Of a stretch of DNA of 39,541 bases, positions 27,602 through 35,850 are shown in pieces. Source of the DNA: an uncultured Clostridia bacterium (GTDB lineage: Bacteria; Bacillota; Clostridia; Christensenellales; UBA1242); assembly GCA_946484195.1 (NCBI GenBank), contig CAMLSW010000006.1:1-39541 (forward strand), written 5' to 3'. The translations under genes and the position numbers were made by a program. Every line of letters begins with the position of its first letter. Positions within the stretch are counted from its first letter, which is position 1. The notes below the pieces were generated by a model. It was not told the DNA's origin and searched no databases. It saw nothing but the letters and a program-made list of their open reading frames with translations.

Positions 27602-28195
27602 ATGAAAGTATTTTTACAAGTTTTTGCAATTTTACTAAGCACTCTGTCCTTCACGCCTTCACAGTCGGTGAGGGTGATTGCCTCGTATTGTTATCTTTAT
27701 AGCGAGCCGTCATTTGAAAGCGAAGTGGTTTTAGATGATGGCAAGCCATATATGGCAAACCTTGGCGACACTCTCACGATTGTCAGTGATAGTGACGGCG
27801 ATTTTGCGCTCGTCTCTGTTCCTGACACCGATATTTCGGGCTATATATATAAATATTACATCACGGCAAACAGTTCGCAAATCGTCTATCCTGTCTTTAA
27901 TGGAAAGATAAGGCGGGAGAGCGTTTTATACGACATCGACAAACAGCCAACATCGTACACTTTGCAAAGCGGGCAAGAGGTCTATATCTATAGTGGCTTT
28001 GATGACGACCAAGAATACACCGCAGTGCAGGTGGTTTTAGAGGATGGCTCGCTTTATAACGGCTATATATTGACCGCTGACCTCGCTCCAGAAGGCATAA
28101 GTCCTCTTTTGATTGCGGGTATAGCCATAATAGTGGCAGCGGTTACAGTGATTTTGTCCCTTGTTTTAATAAAAAAGGTAAAAAAGCAAAAATAG
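27602..28195 (+). CDS. Membrane-anchored secreted protein with SH3-like domains
   Basis: N-terminal signal sequence MKVFLQVFAILLSTLS, then two SH3b-like beta modules. The first spans about residues 23-90 (VIASYCYLYSEPSFESEVVL, then GDFALVSV and GYIYKYYI). The second spans about 95-160 (GKIRRESVLYDI, TYTLQSGQEVYIYSGF, AVQVVLEDGSLYNGYIL). A transmembrane helix follows (about 168-190), with a basic KKVKKQK tail inside the cell. SH3b modules usually bind cell-wall peptides. It has the same anchoring plan as the giant protein (signal peptide plus C-terminal helix and Arg/Lys tail). It lacks a ribosome binding site and may be translated leaderless. Exact function unknown. Confidence 0.8.
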   Translation: MKVFLQVFAILLSTLSFTPSQSVRVIASYCYLYSEPSFESEVVLDDGKPYMANLGDTLTIVSDSDGDFALVSVPDTDISGYIYKYYITANSSQIVYPVFNGKIRRESVLYDIDKQPTSYTLQSGQEVYIYSGFDDDQEYTAVQVVLEDGSLYNGYILTADLAPEGISPLLIAGIAIIVAAVTVILSLVLIKKVKKQK

Positions 28196-28257
28196 TTGGC
28201 AGTAACTATTGCAATTCGCGATATCTCTGAGGTAAAATCTTGCCAAAGGAGATAAAT

Positions 28258-29700
28258 ATGATAAGTTTAAACGACAATATAGAAAAATTAAAGAAGGAGC
28301 TTTGGCATCTTAACAACGTCAAACTTCCCAAGCTTCAACAGCTCATTGAGGAAAGTGGCATAGGCGATCTGACAAACATCAATGATGCACTTTCACAGTG
28401 TCAAACAGACATCGGCACGATTGAAGACAATATCACCACTCTTCAGAGCAGTGTTTCGTCAAACGGGCAGTCAATCACCTCATTACAAAACACCTTAAAC
28501 ACCGCAGTTGACGATATAGACACGATAGACGGCGTCACAAAAGGGCTTGAAAGTGACGTAACCTCTCTTCAAAGTAGCGTAACAAGTATTAATAGCACGC
28601 TGAACTCTCTTGACGGCGATATCACCTCGATAGAAGGCGACATTAACACAATAAATTCAAGCATAGACGAAGTGGCGCTTAGCATTGAAAGTATCAACAA
28701 CAACCTCGACTTTGTGCTTGGCAGGCTTGAAACACATAACTCGTCGATTATAAACACAAATCAAGCGGTTTATGCATTAGGCACCAAATCTAACACTCTT
28801 GAGGACAATATTGAAACGCTTACATCAACGGTCGATGGCATAAGCACTACGGTAAATAGCTTAAACACCACGGTAAGTGCCTTAAGTACAACGGTTGATG
28901 GTTTAAGCACTTCAGTTAACACGATAAACTCCACACTAAATGAGCTTGACGGCATCGATGAAACGGTTGAGCAGCTTAGCACAAACTTAACAAGTCTAAG
29001 CGGAAATGTGACAAACCTGACTTCAACTGTCAATTCCCACGCCACATCTATAAGTACCCTGACCTCAAATCAAAATGAATTGATAGCCGACTTTTATCCG
29101 CTTGAGACCGAACACGACCAGCTTATGACCAATTTTGAAACGCTATCAACAAATCATAATACTTTAGCGTCAACGGTGTCCACCTTGTCTGCAAAACACA
29201 CCGAATATGATAGCTCGATATCAGAAATCGAAAGCGATATCACAAGTTTGACAACGCGCGTAACGACCTTAGAAAACACCGTCGATGACCTGCCGGGTGG
29301 CTCAACAGGCGGAAGTCAAACTGTGACGGTCTACGATAGGTCGAGTGACGACGCAAATATAAACAAAAACTTGCCAAACGGTTTGGTTATAGGCAAAACA
29401 CTGTCTATTGACCTAACGGCATACAACGCAATCACCTTATTTTACAACCTCGACGGCACAGGCGCGCAGGCGACTTTTAGGATTGACCAAAGCAGAGAGA
29501 CTGTAGATTTTTCTGTCTATGCCGGCAATAACGGCTTTTTGACACATTATACAACAAAGTTGACGGTGGCTAAAAGCAGGAGAATAATATCTACAAGCTT
29601 CGTAGCAGAGATTGTTGTCAATAGCGATGGCACGGTGACACAAACTTTAAAGTCTCAAGACGCAAACTTCTATATTTATAGAATTGATGGAATAAAGTAA
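28258..29700 (+). CDS. Long coiled-coil protein with C-terminal beta domain, phage-fibre-like
   Basis: About 480 aa. Residues 1-350 are an almost unbroken heptad-rich coiled coil of Ser, Thr, Asn and Leu repeats (SLNTTVSALSTTVDGLSTSV). A Gly-rich hinge (DLPGGSTGG) and a compact beta-rich domain of about 115 aa follow, starting TVTVYDRSSDD. This is the usual architecture of trimeric phage tail fibres and similar surface spikes. No signal peptide or membrane anchor is present and no other phage genes lie nearby. ATG at 28258 is chosen because AAAGGAG precedes it; the track's TTG at 28240 is less likely. It could be a domesticated fibre or a spore-surface filament. Function not established. Confidence 0.75.
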   Translation: MISLNDNIEKLKKELWHLNNVKLPKLQQLIEESGIGDLTNINDALSQCQTDIGTIEDNITTLQSSVSSNGQSITSLQNTLNTAVDDIDTIDGVTKGLESDVTSLQSSVTSINSTLNSLDGDITSIEGDINTINSSIDEVALSIESINNNLDFVLGRLETHNSSIINTNQAVYALGTKSNTLEDNIETLTSTVDGISTTVNSLNTTVSALSTTVDGLSTSVNTINSTLNELDGIDETVEQLSTNLTSLSGNVTNLTSTVNSHATSISTLTSNQNELIADFYPLETEHDQLMTNFETLSTNHNTLASTVSTLSAKHTEYDSSISEIESDITSLTTRVTTLENTVDDLPGGSTGGSQTVTVYDRSSDDANINKNLPNGLVIGKTLSIDLTAYNAITLFYNLDGTGAQATFRIDQSRETVDFSVYAGNNGFLTHYTTKLTVAKSRRIISTSFVAEIVVNSDGTVTQTLKSQDANFYIYRIDGIK

Positions 29701-30063
29701 AAATGCAAAAATTTAAAAATGTTATTTAAAAACTTTTTTCTAAAAAATAAAACTGTCTTAAAAATAGTAAAATCATTTTTCCAAAAACAAAGCTATCTTA
29801 ATAAATATAGTTCATCAACTTAAAACGATAATAAAAACATAATTAAATCAATTTTCTTAATTACAAAGTTATTTTAAAATATAAAAAGCAGTTGTTATAA
29901 TGCGATGCAACCGAAAATGTTGGGTTTTTAAGGTACGTCACATAGCAACTGTTTTTTTATTATCAATTTTTTGATTATTTTTTTGTAATTTTAATTTTAA
30001 ATGCTTTATGTTTTTATTTTTAAATTCTTTAAATTAATTTTAACCAAACTTAAATATTATAGC
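29701..30063. other. AT-rich intergenic region between convergent genes
   Basis: No gene supported; the plus-strand ORF at 30001-30279 lies over the minus-strand membrane protein and is a shadow. The one visible structure is the branched hairpin at 29883-29958, listed next. Confidence 0.5.
29883..29958 (+). terminator. Branched terminator-like structure or small-RNA candidate
   Basis: AAAAAGCAGTTG at the 5' side pairs with CAACTG followed by seven Ts. The 50-nt interior can form a smaller stem (AACC with GGTT). It sits 180 bp after the coiled-coil gene. It may simply end that transcript, but the large interior is unusual for a plain terminator. Confidence 0.5.
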
Positions 30064-30372
30064 TTAGAACTGAACCTCAAGTTCGCCAGAGACAAACCCG
30101 TAAACAATCAAAAATATTACAAGGGCAAACATCAACACTGCAAGCAAGGCATTTATTCTCTGCCAAGGATTGCCAACGCGGATATCTTGAAGATTGCTGT
30201 TAAAGCCAAATATAATTGCCATTGCATAGGCTATCGAGATAATGCAAAGCCAAGGGGACAGTATCTCAAGAAACCTTAACACTATGCCTGCTATAGCAAT
30301 CAAGCAAGCCAAAATGCCAAGAAGCCTTGACATCATCATTCTATTTCTAAGATGTTTTGCGTAATCGTTCAT
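30064..30372 (-). CDS. Small integral membrane protein, 102 aa
   Basis: Three hydrophobic segments are visible: LLGILACLIAIAGIVLRFL, LCIISIAYAMAIIFGF and INALLAVLMFALVIFLIVYG. The basic N-terminus MNDYAKHLRNRMMMSR suggests a cytoplasmic start. ATG is preceded on the minus strand by AGGAG with 6-nt spacing, which supports a real gene over the overlapping plus-strand ORF. Family not recognised; no catalytic motif. It stands alone at the end of a minus-strand gene series, about 200 bp after the GNAT-ASCH gene and beyond its terminator. Confidence 0.7.
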   Translation of the reverse strand: MNDYAKHLRNRMMMSRLLGILACLIAIAGIVLRFLEILSPWLCIISIAYAMAIIFGFNSNLQDIRVGNPWQRINALLAVLMFALVIFLIVYGFVSGELEVQF

Positions 30373-30510
30373 AAATGCTCCTAAAAATTAAATTTTATTA
30401 TAATTATTTTAAATCAAAATAAAACTATTGTCAAACAATTTGGCGTAAGTTTAGCTTGCTTTATATTTTAATAAAAACAATATGATTTTAAAATCCGAAC
30501 AAGTATCGAC

Positions 30511-30538
30511 TAAAAAACTAGCTACCAAATAGGTAGCA
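30511..30538 (-). terminator. Terminator of the GNAT-ASCH gene
   Basis: On the minus strand GCTACC pairs with GGTAGC around TATTT and is followed by TAG and TTTTTT. A second GC-rich stem, CCCC with GGGG (30548-30568), lies between it and the stop codon. Confidence 0.75.
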
Positions 30539-30574
30539 AGTTGCATACCCCTTGCATCTGTCGCGGGGATTTTT

Positions 30575-31348
30575 TTAAATATCTTTTACAACTTCAAGCT
30601 CTATTGCTATAACGCCATATTTTTCTTGCTCTGCCTTCGCATAATATTTTCCCATATCACTAGGGCGAGCCACCTCATCCTCTTTATAGCCCAGCTTCAC
30701 TTTATCAAACACCTTATAGAGCGAGTCAAAGCTGTCAAACTTGTAAATATTTTTTATTTTGCACCATAGCCTCTCGCCATCTTTGACATTTGAAAAGATG
30801 ATATAGTCTCCTATCTTTAATTTTTGTCTCTTTTCATCATTTAGGCGCATTTCAATGGTTTTGTAGCCATTCTTTATCGCTTGAAAAGGGCTATCTTGCA
30901 ATTTCATACTGTGTTTTTTGCAATTTTCTGGGTAAAGATGGCTATTTTTAAACCATTTGTACATACCATCCATATTTTCGGGAGAGTGCTTAAGTCCAAA
31001 CTTTTTGTAAAACTCAATGTTGCCAGGAGTTGGCGTGAGCTCTAGTATGAACTCATCTCGCTCGTCAACAAAAGCTTGGATTTGACTTAATAGGTCTTCC
31101 ATTACAACTCTGCCGTATCCCTTCTTTTGCATCTCGGGATGGACAATCACATCACAAAGCACGCCGTGCACAGCAAAGTCGCCTACAACTCGCGCCATTG
31201 CGACAACCTCTTCGCCTTCTCGTACCGCAGACACAAACATCGTGTTTTTAAGGGCAATCTCTATCTGCGTGTCGCTCAGTATCTTCCAGCCCACCGCAAT
31301 ATGCAGGCGTTGAAAGTCTTCTACAGATATTTTTCTTTCTACTTTCAT
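30575..31348 (-). CDS. GNAT acetyltransferase fused to an ASCH domain
   Basis: 257 aa with two domains. Residues 1-130 form a GNAT N-acetyltransferase with the acetyl-CoA pyrophosphate loop in MQKKGYGRVVMEDLL and the C-terminal TPGNIEFYKKFGLKH. Residues about 140-257 are an ASCH domain of the PUA-like RNA-binding fold (FQAIKNGYKTIEMRLND, KLKIGDYIIFSN). ATG at 31348 is chosen because AAAGGAG precedes it; the ORF track's earlier start adds 17 residues without a binding site. The combination suggests acetylation of an RNA-associated or nucleotide-like substrate, but this is inference. Transcribed alone, with its own terminator. Confidence 0.82.
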   Translation of the reverse strand: MKVERKISVEDFQRLHIAVGWKILSDTQIEIALKNTMFVSAVREGEEVVAMARVVGDFAVHGVLCDVIVHPEMQKKGYGRVVMEDLLSQIQAFVDERDEFILELTPTPGNIEFYKKFGLKHSPENMDGMYKWFKNSHLYPENCKKHSMKLQDSPFQAIKNGYKTIEMRLNDEKRQKLKIGDYIIFSNVKDGERLWCKIKNIYKFDSFDSLYKVFDKVKLGYKEDEVARPSDMGKYYAKAEQEKYGVIAIELEVVKDI

Positions 31349-31468
31349 AATTTCTCCTTTTATCATTAAATTTATTGAAATTTTTAAAAATTTTTGCATA
31401 AAATGCTTTTTATTTAGTGTTAATCAATCTTTTTTAAATTTTTTCACTGATTAAAACAAGCCAAAATA

Positions 31469-32320
31469 TCAATTAAAATCTGGGATATAATCTTCACTAG
31501 ATGAAGATAACTCTTGAATATATCCTTGGTTTAGCCCCAATTTTTCAGCATAATTTAGGACTATTTTATACTCAAGTGGATACAGTCTTCGCTTGATTGA
31601 GGAGTATTTTGTTGGCGTGAACTGGCACATTAGACTAATTTGCGTTTTGCCAAGGCTAGCGATGTAGTCAAGCACCTTTAGGCTGTCTTTATAGCAAGAG
31701 GGGAGTATCAGGTGGCGAATAAGCAGGCCTTGCCTCATCTGACCATTTATGATGATGTCGGGCTTTAGTTTTCTCATCGCTCTAATGCTTTCGCTTGCAT
31801 AGTCAAAGTAATCCTCGGCAAGAGAGTACTTTTTAGATAGCTCGCTTGAATAATACTTTAAATCTGGCATAAATACGTCGACAATCTCGGCAAGCTTCTC
31901 TATCATATCCTTCTTTTCATAACCGCTACTATTCCACACGACTGGCAAGGGCAGTTTTTTACCCCTTAGCGCCTCAAGTAAGAGTGAAGAAAAGTGAGTG
32001 GGCGTAATAAATTCAATTGCCGAGTACTTAGATAGGTCAAAGTTTGAAAGATACAAATAAAATTCATTTGGCGAGTACTCTTTTCCTTTTGTCGTTCTAG
32101 AAATTTGATAATTTTGACAAAACTCACACTTTAAATTGCAACCTGCGAAGAAAATAGCAAGCGTCCCTTTTTCGCCACTTATAGATGGCTCTTCCCAAGC
32201 AAAATTTTCTATCACTTTTGCAACAACAATCTTATTAGGCGCGCCACAAAAGCCTGTAGTTTTGCTTCGGTCAACTAGACAATTGCGCGGACAGTCTTGA
32301 CATAAATTTTCATTTAACAT
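31469..32320 (-). CDS. PflX-like radical SAM protein
   Basis: Resembles the PflX/COG1313 group annotated as pyruvate formate-lyase activating enzyme-like, of unproven substrate. The radical SAM cluster motif is CNLKCEFC (Cys61, Cys65, Cys68), which binds a 4Fe-4S cluster and SAM. An extra N-terminal set (Cys7, Cys10, Cys14, Cys25) may hold a second metal site. Further group features are TPTHFSSLLLEAL, VWNSSGYEK and FMPDLKYYSS. At 283 aa it is normal length. No Shine-Dalgarno sequence is seen; a -10 box lies only 6 nt before ATG, predicting a leaderless mRNA. No PFL or glycyl-radical enzyme gene is in the window. Confidence 0.85.
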   Translation of the reverse strand: MLNENLCQDCPRNCLVDRSKTTGFCGAPNKIVVAKVIENFAWEEPSISGEKGTLAIFFAGCNLKCEFCQNYQISRTTKGKEYSPNEFYLYLSNFDLSKYSAIEFITPTHFSSLLLEALRGKKLPLPVVWNSSGYEKKDMIEKLAEIVDVFMPDLKYYSSELSKKYSLAEDYFDYASESIRAMRKLKPDIIINGQMRQGLLIRHLILPSCYKDSLKVLDYIASLGKTQISLMCQFTPTKYSSIKRRLYPLEYKIVLNYAEKLGLNQGYIQELSSSSEDYIPDFN

Positions 32321-32326
32321 AGGATA

Positions 32327-32354
32327 ATTATAGTAAAATGATGGAATTTTTCAA
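32327..32354 (-). promoter_or_regulatory. Promoter predicting a leaderless pflX-like transcript
   Basis: On the minus strand, TTGAAA (32349-32354) and a perfect TATAAT (32327-32332) are spaced 16 bp. Only 6 nt separate the -10 box from the ATG at 32320, so transcription should start at the start codon itself. Confidence 0.65.
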
Positions 32355-32383
32355 AATAAATCTTAATTTTTCTTATTTTTTTG

Positions 32384-32722
32384 CTATTTTAGCACAATAA
32401 TCGTTATTCCTGGGTTTGCTTTGCCCATATCTTCATCGTTATAGATTGTTTTATCTTTATTTAAAATCTCAAGGGTCTCCTTATCAAAAATATTCCAGCG
32501 GTCACCACCAAAATAGTCTACAATGCGCTTTTGCTTTTTATAAGTACTAAGCATCTGGCGAAGCGCCACCAAGATTGCCCCGCCTCTACCGTGTGAGCCA
32601 TAGCCGTGTAAAACCTTTATTGCCGCCTCTCCTTCCTTAATCGCACTTTCAATCTCCATCTCAACTAGCACAAGCGCGTAGTCCACTGGGCAGTTTTCTT
32701 TTTTTAAGTCTATAAACTTCAT
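32384..32722 (-). CDS. Stand-alone Smr-domain protein
   Basis: 112 aa. The core resembles the Smr domain found at the C-terminus of MutS2, a putative nicking nuclease. KVLHGYGSHGRGGAI matches the conserved HGxGxGxL-type loop. It starts MKFIDLKKENCPVDYALVLV and has no other domain. A GGAGAC ribosome binding site and a TATAAT-like box precede ATG at 32722. It is divergent from the DUF1385-PrmC gene across an 82-bp gap. Nucleic-acid cleavage or binding is inferred from the family; substrate unknown. Confidence 0.72.
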   Translation of the reverse strand: MKFIDLKKENCPVDYALVLVEMEIESAIKEGEAAIKVLHGYGSHGRGGAILVALRQMLSTYKKQKRIVDYFGGDRWNIFDKETLEILNKDKTIYNDEDMGKANPGITIIVLK

Positions 32723-32804
32723 TTTGTCTCCTTAAAGCAATTATATCATAGAAAGAGATAATTTTAAAATATATATTTCACGATTTATTGGCAATAATAC
32801 TTTT

Positions 32805-34529
32805 ATGGATAAATTTGTTTTGCCATTCACAAATGGTGTGGGAATTTATGAGAAAAATAAGTTTTGCGTAAGCTATATAGACAGCTACGGCGATAAGAAG
32901 ATAAAAGGCTGTAACGTTAAGCCCTACAATAAGGTTTTTGACCTGCCTTTTATAAGAGGTTATACTTACTTTTTTATGTCACTTTACCTCTATGTCAAAG
33001 CCTTCAAACTTCAAAGAGAGGTTGGCGACAAAAATAAGTCTGCCAAAAATGCCGACAGCCTTGGCTTTTTATCGTCATATATAATGTTGATAGCGGGAGC
33101 TATAGTTGCCTTTTTGATAGGGCTACTTCTCTTAGGAGTACTGCCAAGCTTTGTGTTTGATAAGGTGTTTTTTAGTGCGAGTTACTACTTTAGAAGTTTT
33201 ATAATAGCCCTTCTTCGAACGGCGATAGTCTACCTACTTTTTGTGATTTTAAAATTCTGTCCTTTCACAAGCGGGCTTTATGGCTTTAACGGCGCGGGCA
33301 ATCAACTTTTAAGCGGAGGCGAGGACAAGCGAGCGCGAGCATATCCCCTCAATTTTCTAAATTTTATTATAAATGTTTTTTTATTTTCGCTATTTGTGGT
33401 ATCATTGATTGCAGTTAATATTCATTTTATTGCAAACTTTTTTATCAATCTAGCAATAATTTTATTGATTTTGCCACTTTGTTATGAGGCACTTCGGGCG
33501 ATTTCAAATGCAAAACAGCCTATTTTCAAAAGCATAACACTTGTGACAAACTTTCTTGTTTGCAATAAACCGAATATCACACACGAGGAGGTTGCTATGT
33601 CTGGCGCGTATGAAAATTCTAATTATGACAGCTTTGACGGTGAAGAGCAGGGCAAGGTTGCTATGTCGTCACTTCTTGCCGAGATGAAAATTAAGCTTAA
33701 AAATAGCGAGCAGGTGGAAGAGAGTGATATTGACTGGATAATTGCAACAGTTTTAAATAAAAACCGCGCCGAAATCAAGCTAGTGCGTTATGTAAGCCAA
33801 AAGGAGTACCGAGATATTATCAGGGCGACAGAGAAAAGGGCTAAAGGGCAACCACTGTCGAGTATATTTGGCTTTGTAGATTTTTATGGCTTGCGACTTG
33901 ACGTCAATAAAAAGGTGCTTTCACCGCGCAGTGAGACAGAACTTCTAGTTGACCAGGCGCTCAAGAAAATTAGAGAGCAAGAACTTATCGAGGTGCTAGA
34001 CCTATGCACAGGCAGTGGCGCGATAGCAATTGCAATTGCAAAGTTTTATCCGTGCAAGGTCAGCGCTATAGATGTCTCTAAAGGGGCGTTAGGCGTGGCG
34101 CAGAGCAATGCAAGCAAAAGTGGGGTAAAGATTGATTTTATTTTATCAGACCTATTCAAAGGATTGAAAAAAAGTAAAAAATATGATATAATTGTGTCAA
34201 ATCCACCATATATAAGAAGTGGCGACATCGAAAAACTTGATGTCGAGGTGAAAAAGTATGACCCGCGCATTGCCCTTGATGGCGGTGAAGATGGTCTTGA
34301 TTTTTATAGAGAGATAACCTTAGGCGCGCCTCGTCACCTCACTAAGAAGGGCTGGCTATATTTTGAAGTAGGGCAAGGTCAGGCAGAAAAGGTTAAAGAG
34401 ATTATGCAAGATGGCGGATTCGACGATATTGAGATAGTTAAAGATTATAATAAGATTGAAAGGATAGTTTATGGAAGAATTAGCAAGAGAGTTATTGCAA
34501 AAAACAAGAAAAAGCAAAGAGAGGTATGA
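32805..34529 (+). CDS. prmC: DUF1385/YqhQ-like membrane domain fused to PrmC methyltransferase
   Basis: 574 aa, about twice a normal PrmC. Residues 1 to about 260 resemble DUF1385 membrane proteins, with four or five hydrophobic helices, FIRGYTYFFMSLY, RSFIIALLRTAIVYLLF and a family-like ending, ITLVTNFLVCNKPNITHEEV. The usual HGAEHK segment is replaced by FNGAGNQ. Residues about 280-565 are a full PrmC, with the N-terminal four-helix part, LDLCTGSGAIAIAIA (about 398-412) for SAM and the glutamine-binding NPPY (about 465). PrmC methylates Gln in the GGQ motif of release factors; its substrate gene prfA starts inside this gene's end (59-bp overlap). In many clostridia DUF1385 and prmC are separate neighbours. 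No ribosome binding site is seen at 32805. Confidence 0.85.
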   Translation: MDKFVLPFTNGVGIYEKNKFCVSYIDSYGDKKIKGCNVKPYNKVFDLPFIRGYTYFFMSLYLYVKAFKLQREVGDKNKSAKNADSLGFLSSYIMLIAGAIVAFLIGLLLLGVLPSFVFDKVFFSASYYFRSFIIALLRTAIVYLLFVILKFCPFTSGLYGFNGAGNQLLSGGEDKRARAYPLNFLNFIINVFLFSLFVVSLIAVNIHFIANFFINLAIILLILPLCYEALRAISNAKQPIFKSITLVTNFLVCNKPNITHEEVAMSGAYENSNYDSFDGEEQGKVAMSSLLAEMKIKLKNSEQVEESDIDWIIATVLNKNRAEIKLVRYVSQKEYRDIIRATEKRAKGQPLSSIFGFVDFYGLRLDVNKKVLSPRSETELLVDQALKKIREQELIEVLDLCTGSGAIAIAIAKFYPCKVSAIDVSKGALGVAQSNASKSGVKIDFILSDLFKGLKKSKKYDIIVSNPPYIRSGDIEKLDVEVKKYDPRIALDGGEDGLDFYREITLGAPRHLTKKGWLYFEVGQGQAEKVKEIMQDGGFDDIEIVKDYNKIERIVYGRISKRVIAKNKKKQREV

Positions 34530-35556
34530 GGAGTTAAATACTTTGGTCATTGACCCTAAAATTATTGCCGACAACAAGGAGTGGAAAAAGTTTGTCAAAG
34601 AGCGCTCAGCCATCGAAGATGTCGCGTTTGCATATGACAGGCTTGAAAAACTTTTAAAAGAGCTTGACGACTGCGTAAAACAGCACGATAGCGAGACCGA
34701 TAGCGAGCTTCGCGCTATGTTCTATGACGAGATTGGCAGACTTAAGGGCGAAATCGAAAAGGAAGTGGAAGAGATAAAGGTTTTACTTCTTCCTAAAGAT
34801 GAAAATGACGACAATAATGTAATTATTGAGATTAGACAGGCGGCAGGCGGTGAGGAGTCGGCTCTCTTTTGTAGCGTGCTTTATAGGATGTACTCTATGT
34901 ATGCTGACAAGAAACACTGGAAGGTTGAAGTGACCGACCTTAATGAAACCGAGCTTGGCGGTATAAAGGAGATAACCTTTTTGGTGAAAGGCAAAGGCGC
35001 ATACTCAAGACTTAAGTACGAAAGTGGTGTTCACCGCGTGCAAAGAGTGCCAGAGACCGAAAGTCAAGGGCGTATACATACCTCAACTTCAACCGTTGCA
35101 GTACTTCCTGAAGTTGAAGATGTCGATATTGAGATAGACGAAAAGGATTTGAAGATAGACACCTATCGCTCTAGTGGCGCGGGCGGACAGCACGTCAATA
35201 AAACCGAGTCGGCGATAAGAATTACACATATACCAACGGGAATTATTGTTGCCTGCCAAGACGAGCGCTCGCAACTTAAAAACAGAGAGAAGGCGATGAA
35301 CGTTCTTCGTGCAAAGCTCTACGATTACTACCAAGGTCAAAAAGAAGCCGAGCAGAAGCAGGAGCGACGCTCTCAAGTTGGCACGGGTGACCGCTCTGAG
35401 CGTGTGAGAACATACAATTATCCTCAAGGCAGGGTTACCGACCACAGAGTCAACGTCACCTCATACAATTTACAAGGCGTACTTGACGGAGATATAGATA
35501 TTTTTATCGACGCCCTTGCCATCAAAGACCGTGCAGAAAAACTTGCAAACGCCTAA
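34471..35556 (+). CDS. prfA: Peptide chain release factor 1
   Basis: RF1 recognises UAA and UAG and triggers peptide release. The GGQ motif stands in SGAGGQHVNKTESA at about residues 233-246. Upstream are the family segments IEIRQAAGGEES and RVQRVPETESQGRIHTST. The C-terminal RSERVRTYNYPQGRVTDHRV is also typical. Length 361 aa, full. Its ATG lies inside the 3' end of the prmC fusion with an AAGGAT-like site upstream, so expression is coupled. The terminator near 35724 closes the unit. Confidence 0.95.
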   Translation: MEELARELLQKTRKSKERYEELNTLVIDPKIIADNKEWKKFVKERSAIEDVAFAYDRLEKLLKELDDCVKQHDSETDSELRAMFYDEIGRLKGEIEKEVEEIKVLLLPKDENDDNNVIIEIRQAAGGEESALFCSVLYRMYSMYADKKHWKVEVTDLNETELGGIKEITFLVKGKGAYSRLKYESGVHRVQRVPETESQGRIHTSTSTVAVLPEVEDVDIEIDEKDLKIDTYRSSGAGGQHVNKTESAIRITHIPTGIIVACQDERSQLKNREKAMNVLRAKLYDYYQGQKEAEQKQERRSQVGTGDRSERVRTYNYPQGRVTDHRVNVTSYNLQGVLDGDIDIFIDALAIKDRAEKLANA

Positions 35557-35723
35557 ATTATTTTTGTAAATATTGATAATTTACAAAAAATTTAAGGTTT
35601 TTTAATAAAAAACAACAATTTTTAAGGTAATTTTAAGTTTTTTAGCATAATTAATACAATAAAGTTTTTAATAAAATTAAGTGAAATTTATAAAGTTAAA
35701 ACTTATTGAAAATTAAGAAAACA

Positions 35724-35762
35724 AAAAAGCCGTAATTTGTGACCACATTTTACGGCTTTTTA
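35724..35762. terminator. Bidirectional terminator between prfA and the minus-strand gene
   Basis: AAAAAGCCGTAA pairs with TTTACGGCTTTTT around an inner TGTG/ACA pairing. A-rich and T-rich flanks on both sides allow it to work for prfA on plus and for the gene ending at 35851 on minus. Confidence 0.85.
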
Positions 35763-35850
35763 GATTAATTAAATTCAATTAAATAAATTCATTAATTAAA
35801 TATTTTTTTGATAATTTTAACAACTTAAATTTTTCCCTAACTCAAAATTT

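Noticed and set aside
30001-30279. Plus-strand 92-aa ORF
   Set aside because: It overlaps the minus-strand membrane protein, which has an AGGAG site and coherent transmembrane segments; the plus-strand frame has neither.
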